Shown: positions 33,393 through 42,439, numbered from the stretch's first letter. The stretch: 64,000 bases of DNA from Kineococcus gynurae (GCF_050871315.1 NZ_JBJLRE010000008.1), one strand, 5' to 3'. The notes: generated by a model not told the origin, from the sequence alone. Translations and numbers: made by a program.

Positions 33393-34259
33393 ATGAAGGC
33401 GTGGGCCACCCTCCTGACCCAACCCGACTACCTCGTGGGGGTCCGGGTCCTCGACGCGTCGTTGCGCCGGCACGGCACGGAGCACCCGTTCGTGGTGATG
33501 GTGACGTCGGACATCGACGAGCCGACCCGCGAGAGCCTGCGGGACGAGGGTTTCCTGGTCCGCGAACTGCCCTCGCTCCGGCCCGACGACAGCCTGGAGA
33601 CCCACTACGCCAACGCCCGGTTCGCGGAGGTGTGGACCAAGCTCGGCGCCTGGAACCTCACCGAGTTCGAGCGGCTCGTGGTGCTCGACGCCGACATGCT
33701 CGCCGTCGCGGGCATGGACGAACTGTTCTCGATGGACCTGCCCGAGGGCGCCCCGGCGGCCTGCCACGCCTGCCGGTGCAACCCCAACCGGATCCCCAGC
33801 TACCCCGCGAGCTGGCGACCCGAGAACTGCTTCTACACCTACTGCCGCGGCGTCGACCACACGCAGGAGCCGGACGCGGTCGACAACTACTTCAACGGCG
33901 GGTTCCTGGTCATCGAGCCCGACCGCGCGGTGTACGACGCCCTCGTCGAGCGGTTGGACGACCTCGACGACCTGGCCGGGTACCAGTTCGCCGAGCAGGA
34001 CTTCCTCAACGAGTTCTTCGCGGGGCGCTGGCTGCCCGTCCCCTACGTCTACAACGCGTTGAAGACCCTCCACCACCAGCACCCGCAGATGTGGGACGCC
34101 GCCGAGGTCAAGAACCTGCACTACATCATCGACAAGCCGTGGCAGGGCCGTACGGAACCCGGCAGCCGCTACCACGAGCTGCACGAGCTCTGGTGGGAGG
34201 TCGCGGAGCGCGACGTCCTGACCGCCGCGACCCCGGTGGGCGGAACCCCCCGCGGCTGA
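33393..34259 (+). CDS. Glycosyltransferase family 8 (glycogenin/galactinol-synthase-like)
   Basis: 288 residues, retaining GT-A fold. The N-terminus AWATLLTQPDYLVGVRVLDASLRRHG, the metal-binding DxD as Asp99-Ala-Asp101 (VVLDADMLAV), the nucleotide/acceptor loop NYFNGGFLVIEP and the C-terminal HYIIDKPWQ all match the glycogenin-like family. It transfers a hexose from an NDP-sugar; the acceptor is unknown. ATG 33393 is preceded by GGGAGAA. It lies directly after the ALO-type oxidase and opposite the heptose operon, so the 10-kb area is rich in sugar enzymes. Confidence 0.85.
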   Translation: MKAWATLLTQPDYLVGVRVLDASLRRHGTEHPFVVMVTSDIDEPTRESLRDEGFLVRELPSLRPDDSLETHYANARFAEVWTKLGAWNLTEFERLVVLDADMLAVAGMDELFSMDLPEGAPAACHACRCNPNRIPSYPASWRPENCFYTYCRGVDHTQEPDAVDNYFNGGFLVIEPDRAVYDALVERLDDLDDLAGYQFAEQDFLNEFFAGRWLPVPYVYNALKTLHHQHPQMWDAAEVKNLHYIIDKPWQGRTEPGSRYHELHELWWEVAERDVLTAATPVGGTPRG

Positions 34260-34324
34260 GCGTCCCCCACGACGCCCGCGCCACGACGACCAGCCCGGGA
34301 CGACCACCCCTGCGATACTCCGGC

Positions 34325-34960
34325 GTGGTCACGCTCGAGCAGGTCGTCGCCCTCGCCCTGGCCTCGGCCCTGCTCATCGTCGTCCCCGGGCTCAGCGTCC
34401 TGTTCGTCGTCGGGCGGGCGCTGAGCCGGGGGCGGCGCGTGGCGCTGGCCGGGGTCGTGGGCAACGGGATCGGTTCCTACGCGGCCGCGGTCGCCATCGC
34501 CGTCGGCCTCGGACCGGTGCTGCACCGGTCCGAGCTGGTCTTCCTGCTGCTCAAGGTGGCCGGGGCGGCCTACCTGGTCTGGCTGGGCGTGCACGCGATC
34601 CGGCACCCGAGCCCCCCGCCCGGGGTCACGGGCGGGCCGAGGGAGTCGACCCTGGGGGCGGTCCGCACCGGTGCGGTCGTCGGGATCTCCAACCCGAAGG
34701 TGTTCATCCTGTTCGCCGCGATCCTGCCGCCCTTCGCGGATCCGACCGCGGGGGACGTCACCACCCAGCTGCTGCTGCTCGCCCTCGTCCCCGTGCTGCT
34801 GGGGCTGACCACCGACTCCCTGTGGGGCCTGCTCGCGGGCCGCGCCCGGGGCCTGCTGGCCGGCACCCCGGCCCGGTCACGGACCGTGGCCCGGGTGGGG
34901 GGCGGCTCCATGATCGCGCTGGGCGTCTCCGTCGCCCTGACCGGCCGCCCGGGCCACTGA
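34325..34960 (+). CDS. LysE/RhtB-family amino-acid exporter
   Basis: 211 residues with about six membrane helices. The N-terminal LysE pattern VVPGLSVLFVVGRALSRGRRVALAGVVGNGIG and the middle GISNPKVFILFAAILPPF are typical. It exports amino acids or related small metabolites; the substrate is not predictable. The start is GTG 34325. A GATACT -10-like element (34314-34319) ends six bases before it and no SD is present, so the message is probably leaderless. It converges with the Ser/Thr-rich protein gene. Confidence 0.85.
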   Translation: MVTLEQVVALALASALLIVVPGLSVLFVVGRALSRGRRVALAGVVGNGIGSYAAAVAIAVGLGPVLHRSELVFLLLKVAGAAYLVWLGVHAIRHPSPPPGVTGGPRESTLGAVRTGAVVGISNPKVFILFAAILPPFADPTAGDVTTQLLLLALVPVLLGLTTDSLWGLLAGRARGLLAGTPARSRTVARVGGGSMIALGVSVALTGRPGH

Positions 34961-34977
34961 CCGCAGTCCCGCCGACG

Positions 34978-35841
34978 TCAGGGGGTCGGCGTGGTGGCGG
35001 TCAGGTCTCCGGCCGCCCCGCCCGAACCGTCGGCGTCCTGACCCGCCGGGGCGCTCGCCCCACCGGTGGCCGTCGCCCCCGACCCGTCGGTCGCCTGGGT
35101 GCCGGAGCCGTCCGTCGCCTGCGAGCCGGAGCCGTCCCCCGCGTCGGAGCCGGAGGTCCCGGTCGCCGTGGACGAGGCGGTCGTGCCGTCGGTGGCGGTG
35201 CCGGTGGCCGTGGGACTCGTCGTCGGCGAGTCCGTCGTGGCGGTGGTGGGAGTCCCGGACTCCGTCGGGGTGTCGGTGACCACGGGGGTCGCCGGGGCCT
35301 GCGTGATGGAGTTGCCGAAGACGCCCGTCGAGACGCCGTCGTCGCTGCTGGTCGTCCCCTGCACCTGGGCCGAGACACTGCTGCCGGTGACGACCTCGTA
35401 GGTGGCGATGCCCCCGACGGCCAGCACGAAGGCCACGACCCCGAGCAGCACCGAGTGCCGGGCCCGCCACCTCCGCCGCGCGGGATCGGGCGCACCGGGT
35501 GGCGGGTCCTGCGGCGCCGGCCCGCCCTCGGCCTGGTCCTCGAGCACGGGCAGGTCGTCGTCGGAGGACTGGTCCGGGTCGTCCGGGACCGGCTGGGGTC
35601 GCCGCAACCGTCGCGTCGTCTCGACGACGCGGTCGCGGCTCGCGGCCAGGTAGTGGCTGTAGACCGCCGCGGCCGTCGAGGCGGCCACGCTCCCGACCGC
35701 CGCCCCGACGAGGGTCCCGTACGTGCCGAGGCTCTTCAGCCCGGCCAGGAGGACCGCCGAGGTGACCGCGGCCAGGGCGCCGCCGGCGATCTGGACCCAG
35801 TTGATCGTGAGTGTCGTCCGTTGCTGTGTCTGATCGCTCAT
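34978..35841 (-). CDS. Membrane-anchored Ser/Thr/Gly-rich protein, unknown function
   Basis: 287 residues from ATG 35841. I do not recognise a family. The N-terminal half has two hydrophobic segments (QIAGGALAAVTSAVLLAG and GTLVGAAVGSVAASTAAAVY), then a charged Asp/Pro linker, a third segment (SVLLGVVAFVLAVGGIATYEVV, about residues 130-152), and a C-terminal tail of about 130 residues made almost only of Thr, Ser, Gly, Asp and Ala with QATDGSG-like repeats. The tail looks like an extracellular, possibly glycosylated stalk. It is divergent from a PRC-barrel protein gene. Confidence 0.7.
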   Translation of the reverse strand: MSDQTQQRTTLTINWVQIAGGALAAVTSAVLLAGLKSLGTYGTLVGAAVGSVAASTAAAVYSHYLAASRDRVVETTRRLRRPQPVPDDPDQSSDDDLPVLEDQAEGGPAPQDPPPGAPDPARRRWRARHSVLLGVVAFVLAVGGIATYEVVTGSSVSAQVQGTTSSDDGVSTGVFGNSITQAPATPVVTDTPTESGTPTTATTDSPTTSPTATGTATDGTTASSTATGTSGSDAGDGSGSQATDGSGTQATDGSGATATGGASAPAGQDADGSGGAAGDLTATTPTP

Positions 35842-35976
35842 CCCGCCCCCAAGTCTGGCAGCCGCTCCCGGCGATTCCCAACCGTGGCGGTGACCCCCGC
35901 GTGGCGTCCGGGTGCAGAGCCTGTGCAGGGCGGGGCCGGTGTGGCGGGCGGGCGTGGGCTCCGCCACAGTTCGCCC

Positions 35977-36339
35977 ATGAGCATCCTCGTCCAGGACCTG
36001 AACCAGTGGAAGGGCGCGGCCGTCGTCGACGTCACCGACGCCAAGATCGGCACCCTCGCCTCGGTCTACGTCGACGCGGCCACCGACGAGTGGCTGTTCG
36101 CGGCCGTCGAGGTCGGCCTGGTCGGGTTCAAGAAGGTCGTCCTGGTCCCGCTGAACCAGGCCGCGGTCGGGCGCGCCGACATCCGCGTCGCGTTCACCAA
36201 GGAGATCGTCAAGGCGGCCCCCGCCTTCGCGACCGACGAGGAGCTCGGTCCGGACGACGAACCGCGCATCTACGCCCACTACTCGCTGGAGTACGTCCCG
36301 GCCGACACCCCCAGCGGGCGTCGCCTGGCCCGCCGCTGA
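35977..36339 (+). CDS. PRC-barrel domain protein
   Basis: 120 residues. The start NQWKGAAVVDVTDAKIGTLASVYVDAATDEWLFAAVEVG, and the following strand-rich VVLVPLNQA, fit the PRC-barrel fold found in photosynthetic reaction-centre H subunits and RimM. Free-standing PRC proteins are common in radiation- and desiccation-tolerant actinobacteria and are thought to bind protein or RNA partners; no partner is evident here. ATG 35977; the short C-terminal tail is basic. Confidence 0.7.
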   Translation: MSILVQDLNQWKGAAVVDVTDAKIGTLASVYVDAATDEWLFAAVEVGLVGFKKVVLVPLNQAAVGRADIRVAFTKEIVKAAPAFATDEELGPDDEPRIYAHYSLEYVPADTPSGRRLARR

Positions 36340-36366
36340 CCCGTCCCACCCCGGGCCGCTCGCGGA

Positions 36367-37410
36367 TCAGCCGCGGGCGGCCCGCTGCATGACGTCGCTG
36401 ACCTCGCCGACCAGTTCCTCGATGACGTCCTCGAGGAAGACGACCCCGACGACCTCGCCCCCCGCGTCGACGACCCGGGCCACGTGCGACCCGGTGCGCC
36501 GCATGGCGGCCAGCGCGTCCTCGACCTCCTCGACCGCGCCGAGGGTGCCGAGCTGACGGACGCGCTTGTGCGGGACGGGCAGGGTGTAGCGCTCGTCGTC
36601 GGCGTACAGGACGTCCTTGAGGTGCAGGTAGCCCACGAGGTCGCCGTCGTGGTCGCAGACCGGGAAGCGGCTGAACCCGGTCCGGGCGACGAGCGCCTCG
36701 ACGTCGGCCGGGGTGGCGCCCTCGGTGACCGTGACGAGGTCGGAGACGCCGACGGCGATGTCGCCCACGCTGCGGTCGGAGAACTCCAGGGCTCCGGAGA
36801 CGAGACCGTTGCGGTCCGGCAGGGTCCCCTCCCGCCGGCTCTCGGCCACGATCGAGGACACCTCCTCCACCGTGTAGGCCGAGGAGACCTCGTCCTTCGG
36901 TTCCACCCCCATCGCCCGCAGGGCCAGGTTGGTCAGCCAGTTCAGCGCCCGGATGACGGGGTTGATCGTTTTGGCGATGGCCAGCAGCGGCGGGGCGAGC
37001 ACGAGGATCGCCCGGTCGGGACCCGCGATGGAGATGTTCTTGGGGATCATCTCCCCGGCCACCACGTGCAGGTACACCACGATCGTCAGGGCGATGACCA
37101 GCGCGACCGGGTGCACCAGGCCCTCGGGCACACCGAGGTCGGTGAAGACCGGTTCGAGCAGGTGCGCCACGGCCGGTTCGGCGACCGCCCCGAGACCGAG
37201 GGAGCACAGCGTGATGCCGAGCTGGCAGACGGCCAGCATGAGCGAGACGTTCTCCATGGCCAGCAGCGCCCGGCGGGCGCGCTTGCTGGTCTCGGCCAGG
37301 GGTTCGACCTGGCTGCGCCGCGCCGACAGCACGGCGAACTCGGAACCGACGAAGAAGGCGTTGGCGGCCAGCAGGACCACGGCCAGCAGCAGGGCGCCGA
37401 GGTCGCTCAC
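36367..37410 (-). CDS. CNNM/HlyC-CorC family membrane protein with CBS pair (short form)
   Basis: 347 residues. The N-terminal DUF21/CNNM transmembrane domain (three to four helices; FFVGSEFAVLSARRSQVEP, VAGEMIPKNISIA) is followed by a CBS pair (SRFPVCDHDGDLVGYLHLKDVL ... GVVFLEDVIEELVGEVSD). The C-terminal CorC_HlyC domain is missing, unlike its upstream partner. Relatives transport Mg2+ or sodium or confer Co2+/Mg2+ tolerance. GTG 37410 overlaps the upstream gene stop (GTGA), so the two proteins are probably made together and may form a heteromer. Confidence 0.88.
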   Translation of the reverse strand: MSDLGALLLAVVLLAANAFFVGSEFAVLSARRSQVEPLAETSKRARRALLAMENVSLMLAVCQLGITLCSLGLGAVAEPAVAHLLEPVFTDLGVPEGLVHPVALVIALTIVVYLHVVAGEMIPKNISIAGPDRAILVLAPPLLAIAKTINPVIRALNWLTNLALRAMGVEPKDEVSSAYTVEEVSSIVAESRREGTLPDRNGLVSGALEFSDRSVGDIAVGVSDLVTVTEGATPADVEALVARTGFSRFPVCDHDGDLVGYLHLKDVLYADDERYTLPVPHKRVRQLGTLGAVEEVEDALAAMRRTGSHVARVVDAGGEVVGVVFLEDVIEELVGEVSDVMQRAARG

Positions 37411-38744
37411 GCGGGGACCTCCTCGTCGCGGCCGGTCCCGGGGGCGGCGGGGACGGGCGGGCGCAACCGCACCCGCTCCACCCGGCGGCCCTCCATGCGG
37501 ACCACGCGGAGCACGGCGCCGGGCAGGCGGATCTCGTCCCCGACGGCCGGGATGCGGCCGAGCTGGGTCATCACGAAACCCCCCACGGTCTCGTAGGCGC
37601 TGTCGTCGGGGATCTCGATCCCGACGGTGTCGCGGACCTCGTCGGGGCGGCTCAACCCCGGCACCGTCCACGACCCGTCGCGGTGCCGGCGCAGGCCGCC
37701 CCGGTCGCGGTCGTGCTCGTCGGAGACGTCGCCGACGATCTCCTCGACCAGGTCCTCCAGGGAGACGATGCCCGCGGTCCCGCCGTACTCGTCGACGACC
37801 AGGGCCATCTGCAACCCCTTCTGCCGCAGCTGCAGCAGCAGGGGTTCCAGGCGCAGCGTCTCCGGGACCCGGCGCAGCTCGGTCATCAGCGCGGTGACCG
37901 GCACCTCGCCCCGCCGGGCGGGCGGGACGGCGACCGCGGTCTTCACGTGGACCGCGCCCAGCACGTCGTCGTCATCGGTGCCGGTGACGGGGAAGCGCGA
38001 GTGCCCCGTGGTCCGGGCCCGCACGACCACGTCGGCGGCCGTCTCGTCGGCCCGCACCTCCCGCATCCGCACCCGCGGGGTCATGACGTCGGCCGCCGTC
38101 TGCTCCCCGAACACCAGGGTGCGCGAGAGCAGGTTCGCGGTGCCCTCGTCCAGGGTGCCCAGGTCGGCCGAGCGGCGGACCAGGGAGGCGAGCTCGCGCG
38201 CGGAGCGGGCCCCCGAGAGCTCCTCCTGCGGCTCGATGCCCACGGCCCGCAGGAACCGGTTCGCGCTGCCGTTGAGCACGGTGATGAGCGGCTTCATGAA
38301 CCAGGTGAAACCCCGCTGCAGCGGGGCGACCACCCCGGCCGTGGGCAGCGGCACCGACAGGGCCAGGTTCTTCGGGATCAGCTCGCCGACCAGCATCGAG
38401 AACGCGGTCGCGACGACGACGGCCAGCACCACGCCGACGGTCGCGACCAGCGCGCCCGGCAGCCCGACCGCCTCGAGGACGGGGGCCAGCAGCGCGGCGA
38501 GCGAGGGCTCCACCAGGTAGCCGACCAGCAGCGTCGTCAGGGTGATGCCGACCTGGGCGCCCGAGAGCTGGGTGGAGAGGGTGGTCAGGGCGGGCAGCAC
38601 CCCGGCCGCCCGGCGGTCCCCGTCGTTCGCGGCCTTCTCGACCGTGAACCGGTCCAGCGTCACGAAGGCGAACTCGGCGGCGACGAACACCGCGGTCCCG
38701 AGGGTCAGCAGCACCCCCACGCCCAGCAGCAACCACTCGGTCAC
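37407..38744 (-). CDS. CNNM/HlyC-CorC family membrane protein with CBS pair and CorC_HlyC domain
   Basis: 445 residues, the full-length form. The N-terminal DUF21 domain has FVAAEFAFVTLDRFTVEKAA and VGELIPKNLALSVPLPTAG; then come two CBS motifs (RFPVTGTDDDDVLGAVHVK ... MALVVDEYGGTAGIVSLEDLVEEIVGDVSDE) and a C-terminal CorC_HlyC domain (YETVGGFVMTQLGRIPAVGDEI). It is a putative divalent-cation transporter or its regulator in the cell membrane. The start is GTG 38744. It forms a two-gene operon with the short form downstream, an arrangement common in actinobacteria. Confidence 0.9.
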   Translation of the reverse strand: MTEWLLLGVGVLLTLGTAVFVAAEFAFVTLDRFTVEKAANDGDRRAAGVLPALTTLSTQLSGAQVGITLTTLLVGYLVEPSLAALLAPVLEAVGLPGALVATVGVVLAVVVATAFSMLVGELIPKNLALSVPLPTAGVVAPLQRGFTWFMKPLITVLNGSANRFLRAVGIEPQEELSGARSARELASLVRRSADLGTLDEGTANLLSRTLVFGEQTAADVMTPRVRMREVRADETAADVVVRARTTGHSRFPVTGTDDDDVLGAVHVKTAVAVPPARRGEVPVTALMTELRRVPETLRLEPLLLQLRQKGLQMALVVDEYGGTAGIVSLEDLVEEIVGDVSDEHDRDRGGLRRHRDGSWTVPGLSRPDEVRDTVGIEIPDDSAYETVGGFVMTQLGRIPAVGDEIRLPGAVLRVVRMEGRRVERVRLRPPVPAAPGTGRDEEVPA

Positions 38745-38811
38745 GACGGCCCACCACCGCGGCGGGGACGAACGGGCAAGGATGTCGGTCGGCCGCCGAG
38801 CGGCCCGGGAG

Positions 38812-38821
38812 ATGAGCTCAT
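38812..38821. promoter_or_regulatory. 10-bp palindrome in the gap before the CNNM operon
   Basis: ATGAGCTCAT is a perfect palindrome, 68-77 bp upstream of the CNNM gene start and 67 bp after the guaB1 stop. It resembles the ATGAG half-sites at 18120-18148 only partly. Short enough to be chance. Confidence 0.25.
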
Positions 38822-38887
38822 GACGTCGACCAGGGTAGAGGGTGGGAAGCCCCCCGGCCCGTCACCGCGACCCCCACCGGGACCTCC

Positions 38888-40336
38888 TCACCACCCGGCG
38901 GGCAACGGCCGGCCCTCGTCGTAGCCGGCGCTGGACTGCAGACCGACGACCGCGCGCTCGGCGAACTCCGCGACGGTGCCCGCCCCGACGTAGGTGAAGG
39001 CCGATCGCACCCCGGACGTGATCTGGTCCAGCAGGTCCTCCACGCCCGGTCGCTGCGGGTCGAGCATCATCCGCGACGAGGAGATCCCCTCCTCGAACAA
39101 CCCCTTGCGCGCCCGCTGGAACGGCGAGTCGCCCCGCGTCCGCGCGCGCACCGCGCGGGCCGAGGCCATCCCGAAGCTCTCCTTGTAGGGCCGGCCGGCG
39201 GAGTCCAGGGCCAGGTCCCCCGGGCTCTCGTGGGTCCCGGCGAACCACGAGCCGACCATGACCTGGCTCGCCCCGGCCGCGAGCGCCAGGGCGATGTCGC
39301 GCGGGTGCCGGACCCCGCCGTCGGCCCAGACGTGGGCCCCGAGCTCCCGGGCGGCCGCGGCGCACTCCAGGACGGCGGAGAACTGCGGACGCCCGACGCC
39401 GGTCATCATCCGGGTCGTGCACATGGCCCCCGGCCCGACACCGACCTTGACGATGTCGGCCCCGGCCGCGACGAGGTCGCGCACCCCCTCGGCGGTGACG
39501 ACGTTGCCGGCCACCACGGGGACCTGCGGGTCCACCCCACGCACCGCGGCGAGCGCCTCGAGCATCTTCTCCTGGTGGCCGTGGGCGGTGTCGACGACGA
39601 GGGTGTCGACCCCGGCCGCCAGGAGCCCCTTCGCCGTGCCCGCCACGTCGCCGTTGATCCCGACGGCCGCGGCCACCCGCAGTCGTCCGTCGGCGTCGAG
39701 CGCCGGCGTGTAGACGGTGGAACGCAGCGCCCCGGTCCGGGTGATCGCCCCGACGAGCCGCCCGTCGCGCACGACCGGGGCGAAGCGGTGCCGGCCGGAG
39801 TGCAGCCGGTCGAAGGCGGCCTCGAGCCCGCCCCGTTCGACCTCGGCGGCCTCGACGGCCACGGGGGCCGTGCTCATCACGTCCCCGACCCGGGTGAACC
39901 GATCGACGTCGGCGCAGTCGGCGGCCGTGACGACCCCGAGCACCTCGTCGTCGTCGCCGAGCACGACCGCGGCCCCGTGGGCCCGCTTGGGCAGCAGGTG
40001 CAGGGCGTCGTGGACGGTGTCGACGGGGCGCAGGGTCACCGGGGTCTCGTAGACGGGGTGACGGTCCTTCACCCAGCCCACGACCTCGGCGACCACGTCG
40101 AGGGGCAGGTCCTGCGGCAGGACGGCCATGGCGCCCCGGCGGGCGACCGTCTCGGCCATCCGTCGCCCGGCGACCGCCGTCATGTTCGCCACCACGACCG
40201 GGATGGTCGTCCCGGTGCCGTCCCCGGTGGAGAGGTCGACGTCCAGGCGCGAGGTCACCCGGGAGCGCGAGGGCGCCAGGAAGACGTCGTTGTAGGTCAG
40301 GTCGGTCTGCGGGCCGCGGCCTCCGAGGAACTGCAC
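38888..40336 (-). CDS. guaB1: GuaB1-type IMP dehydrogenase/GMP reductase family protein
   Basis: 482 residues. A TIM barrel with an inserted CBS pair (about 95-215). The catalytic-cysteine loop is GVGPGAMCTTRMMTGVG, and the flap region RGDSPFQRARKGLFEEGISSSRM is typical of the actinobacterial GuaB1 subgroup rather than true GuaB2 (IMPDH). The mycobacterial GuaB1 has been shown to act as a GMP reductase (GMP to IMP, purine salvage), so that activity is inferred here. The GTG at 40336 lies seven bases after a TATGTT -10-like box, suggesting a leaderless mRNA. It is divergent from the two-component system. Confidence 0.88.
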   Translation of the reverse strand: MQFLGGRGPQTDLTYNDVFLAPSRSRVTSRLDVDLSTGDGTGTTIPVVVANMTAVAGRRMAETVARRGAMAVLPQDLPLDVVAEVVGWVKDRHPVYETPVTLRPVDTVHDALHLLPKRAHGAAVVLGDDDEVLGVVTAADCADVDRFTRVGDVMSTAPVAVEAAEVERGGLEAAFDRLHSGRHRFAPVVRDGRLVGAITRTGALRSTVYTPALDADGRLRVAAAVGINGDVAGTAKGLLAAGVDTLVVDTAHGHQEKMLEALAAVRGVDPQVPVVAGNVVTAEGVRDLVAAGADIVKVGVGPGAMCTTRMMTGVGRPQFSAVLECAAAARELGAHVWADGGVRHPRDIALALAAGASQVMVGSWFAGTHESPGDLALDSAGRPYKESFGMASARAVRARTRGDSPFQRARKGLFEEGISSSRMMLDPQRPGVEDLLDQITSGVRSAFTYVGAGTVAEFAERAVVGLQSSAGYDEGRPLPAGW

Positions 40337-40476
40337 CCGGGCAACATAGGTCGCGTCACCGGCCCGGGCTATCCCGGAGCGGGCACCGCGTGAAGGTTGC
40401 GGGCGGCCCGTGGAGGACCGGTGACCGGGGGTCGACGCCCCCGGTCGGGGCCCGCGGCCCGCTCTACGCTTCGGCC

Positions 40477-41238
40477 ATGAGCTTCCCGAGCGCCGAGAGC
40501 CCCGCGACCGCGGGCGGCCCCCGCACCGCCGTCGTCGTCGAGGACGAACCCACGATCGCCGACGCGGTCGCGCGGCGGTTGCGCGCCGAGGGCTACACGG
40601 TCGAGGTGGCCGGGGACGGTCCGGGCGGGGTGGAGCTGTGCGCCCGGGTCGACCCCGACGTGGTGGTGCTCGACGTCATGCTGCCGGGCTTCGACGGCCT
40701 CGAGGTCTGCCGTCGCGTCCAGGCGGCCCGTCCGGTGCCGGTCCTCATGCTCACCGCCCGCGACGACGAGACCGACAAGCTGGTCGGGCTCGGGGTCGGG
40801 GCCGACGACTACATGACCAAGCCGTTCTCCATGCGGGAGCTGGTGGCCCGCGTGAACGGACTGGTCCGCCGGGTCGAGCGGGCGCGGCTGCTGGCCGGGG
40901 CGCCCGCCCCCGCCGAGACCCTGCGCTTCGACGTCTCCGACGGCGAGCTCGTCGTGGACTCCGCCCAGCGCCGGGTCCGCCGGGCCGGCGCCGAGGTCCA
41001 CCTGACCCCCACGGAGTTCGACCTGCTGGTCTGCCTGGCCCGCTCCCCGCGCACGGTGCTGACGCGGGAGAAGCTGCTGGAGGAGGTCTGGGACTGGGCC
41101 GACGCCTCCGGCACCCGGACCGTCGACAGCCACGTGAAGGCGTTGCGGCGCAAGCTCGGGGCCGACCTGGTCCGGACCGTGCACGGGGTGGGCTACGCCT
41201 TCGAACCGAGCACCCCGGAGGGCGGGGTCCGCGCGTGA
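40477..41238 (+). CDS. OmpR/PhoB-family response regulator
   Basis: 253 residues. A receiver domain with acidic pocket VVEDEPTIADA, phospho-acceptor Asp66 (VVVLDVMLPGFDG), Thr in LMLTARDD and Lys in DDYMTKPFSM, then a winged helix Trans_reg_C (LTPTEFDLLVCLARSPRTVLTREKLLEEVW ... VDSHVKALRRKL). It is phosphorylated by the sensor kinase encoded next, with which it overlaps. The ATG at 40477 lies seven bases after TACGCT, a likely -10, so the message may be leaderless. Target genes are unknown; kgd lies downstream of the pair. Confidence 0.93.
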   Translation: MSFPSAESPATAGGPRTAVVVEDEPTIADAVARRLRAEGYTVEVAGDGPGGVELCARVDPDVVVLDVMLPGFDGLEVCRRVQAARPVPVLMLTARDDETDKLVGLGVGADDYMTKPFSMRELVARVNGLVRRVERARLLAGAPAPAETLRFDVSDGELVVDSAQRRVRRAGAEVHLTPTEFDLLVCLARSPRTVLTREKLLEEVWDWADASGTRTVDSHVKALRRKLGADLVRTVHGVGYAFEPSTPEGGVRA

Positions 41239-42350
41239 GCCTCCCGCAGCGCGAGCCGAGCGGCCTGACCGGCCCCATCCCCATCACCGGTGCGGCCGCC
41301 GAGGCCCGCCGCGCGGCGACCCGCCGCACCTTCCCCGACGTCCGGCCCCTGGACCCGATCGGCTCGCTGAAGTGGAAGCTCGGCGTGCTGGTGGCGGCGA
41401 CCACCGTCGTCGCGGTGCTCCTGGTCCGCTACGGCCTGCAGGCCCAGATCCCCACCCGGTACACGCTGCCCGCCGCCGTGCTCGTCTCGCTGCTGGTGAC
41501 CCAGCTGCTGGCCCGCGGGATGACGTCGCCGTTGCGGGACATGCGCGTCGCGGCCCAGGCGATGGCCACCGGCGACTACTCCCGGCGCGTCCGGGCGACC
41601 AGTCACGACGAGGTCGGGGCCCTCGCCACCGCGTTCAACCGGATGGCCGAGGACCTCGAGGCGGTCGACCGCGAGCGCCGGGAACTGGTCGCGAACGTCT
41701 CCCACGAGCTGCGCACGCCGGTCTCGGCGCTGCACGCGGTGCTGGAGAACCTCGTCGACGGGGTCAGCGAACCCGACGAGGAGACCCTGGGCACCGCCCT
41801 GGCCCAGACCGAACGGCTGGGCCGGCTGGTCGAGCAGCTGCTGGACCTGTCGCGGTTGGACGCGGGCGCGGTCTCGCTGCAGCGGGACACGATCCGGCTC
41901 GAACCCTTCCTCGCCTCGGCGGTGCGGGCGATGTCCATGTCCGGCCGTGAGGTGCGCTTCGTGGTCGACGTGATCCCGCCGGACCTGCAGGTCAGCGTGG
42001 ACTCGGCCCGCCTGCACCAGGTGGTGGCCAACCTGCTGGACAACGCCTCCCGGCACTCCCCGGCCGGCGGGACCGTGACGGTGCGCGCCGACACGACGGG
42101 TGAGGTCGTCCGGATCTCGGTCATCGACGAGGGCCCGGGCATCGCGACCGAGGACCGGGAACGGGTGTTCCAGCGGTTCACCCGCGGCTCCTCGGCGACG
42201 CGTTCCGACGGGGGGACCGGCCTGGGCCTCGCGATCGCCCGGTGGGCGGTGCAGATGCACGGGGGGACGATCCGGGTCGCGAGCACGCCCCGGGGCGGGG
42301 GCTGCCAGATCGACGTGCACCTGCCCGCGACGCCGCCCGCCCTGGGCTGA
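41235..42350 (+). CDS. Sensor histidine kinase
   Basis: 371 residues from GTG 41235, overlapping the regulator stop. A cytoplasmic N-terminus of about 40 residues, two closely spaced membrane helices (KLGVLVAATTVVAVLLV and LPAAVLVSLLVTQLLA) with almost no extracellular loop, then HAMP, HisKA with His157 in ANVSHELRTPVSALHAV, and a GHKL ATPase domain (N-box NLLDNASRHSP, G1 DEGPGIA, G2 GGTGLGLAIARW). With no sensor loop it probably senses a membrane or cytoplasmic signal. It phosphorylates the OmpR-type partner encoded just upstream. Confidence 0.92.
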   Translation: MSLPQREPSGLTGPIPITGAAAEARRAATRRTFPDVRPLDPIGSLKWKLGVLVAATTVVAVLLVRYGLQAQIPTRYTLPAAVLVSLLVTQLLARGMTSPLRDMRVAAQAMATGDYSRRVRATSHDEVGALATAFNRMAEDLEAVDRERRELVANVSHELRTPVSALHAVLENLVDGVSEPDEETLGTALAQTERLGRLVEQLLDLSRLDAGAVSLQRDTIRLEPFLASAVRAMSMSGREVRFVVDVIPPDLQVSVDSARLHQVVANLLDNASRHSPAGGTVTVRADTTGEVVRISVIDEGPGIATEDRERVFQRFTRGSSATRSDGGTGLGLAIARWAVQMHGGTIRVASTPRGGGCQIDVHLPATPPALG

Positions 42351-42439
42351 GGGGCCGCGAGCCCCTCGCCGGGGTCGCGCGGGCGCGGGATAGTCTCTAC
42401 GGGTCCCGCCGAACCCACGAGGAAGAAGGCGACACCGCC

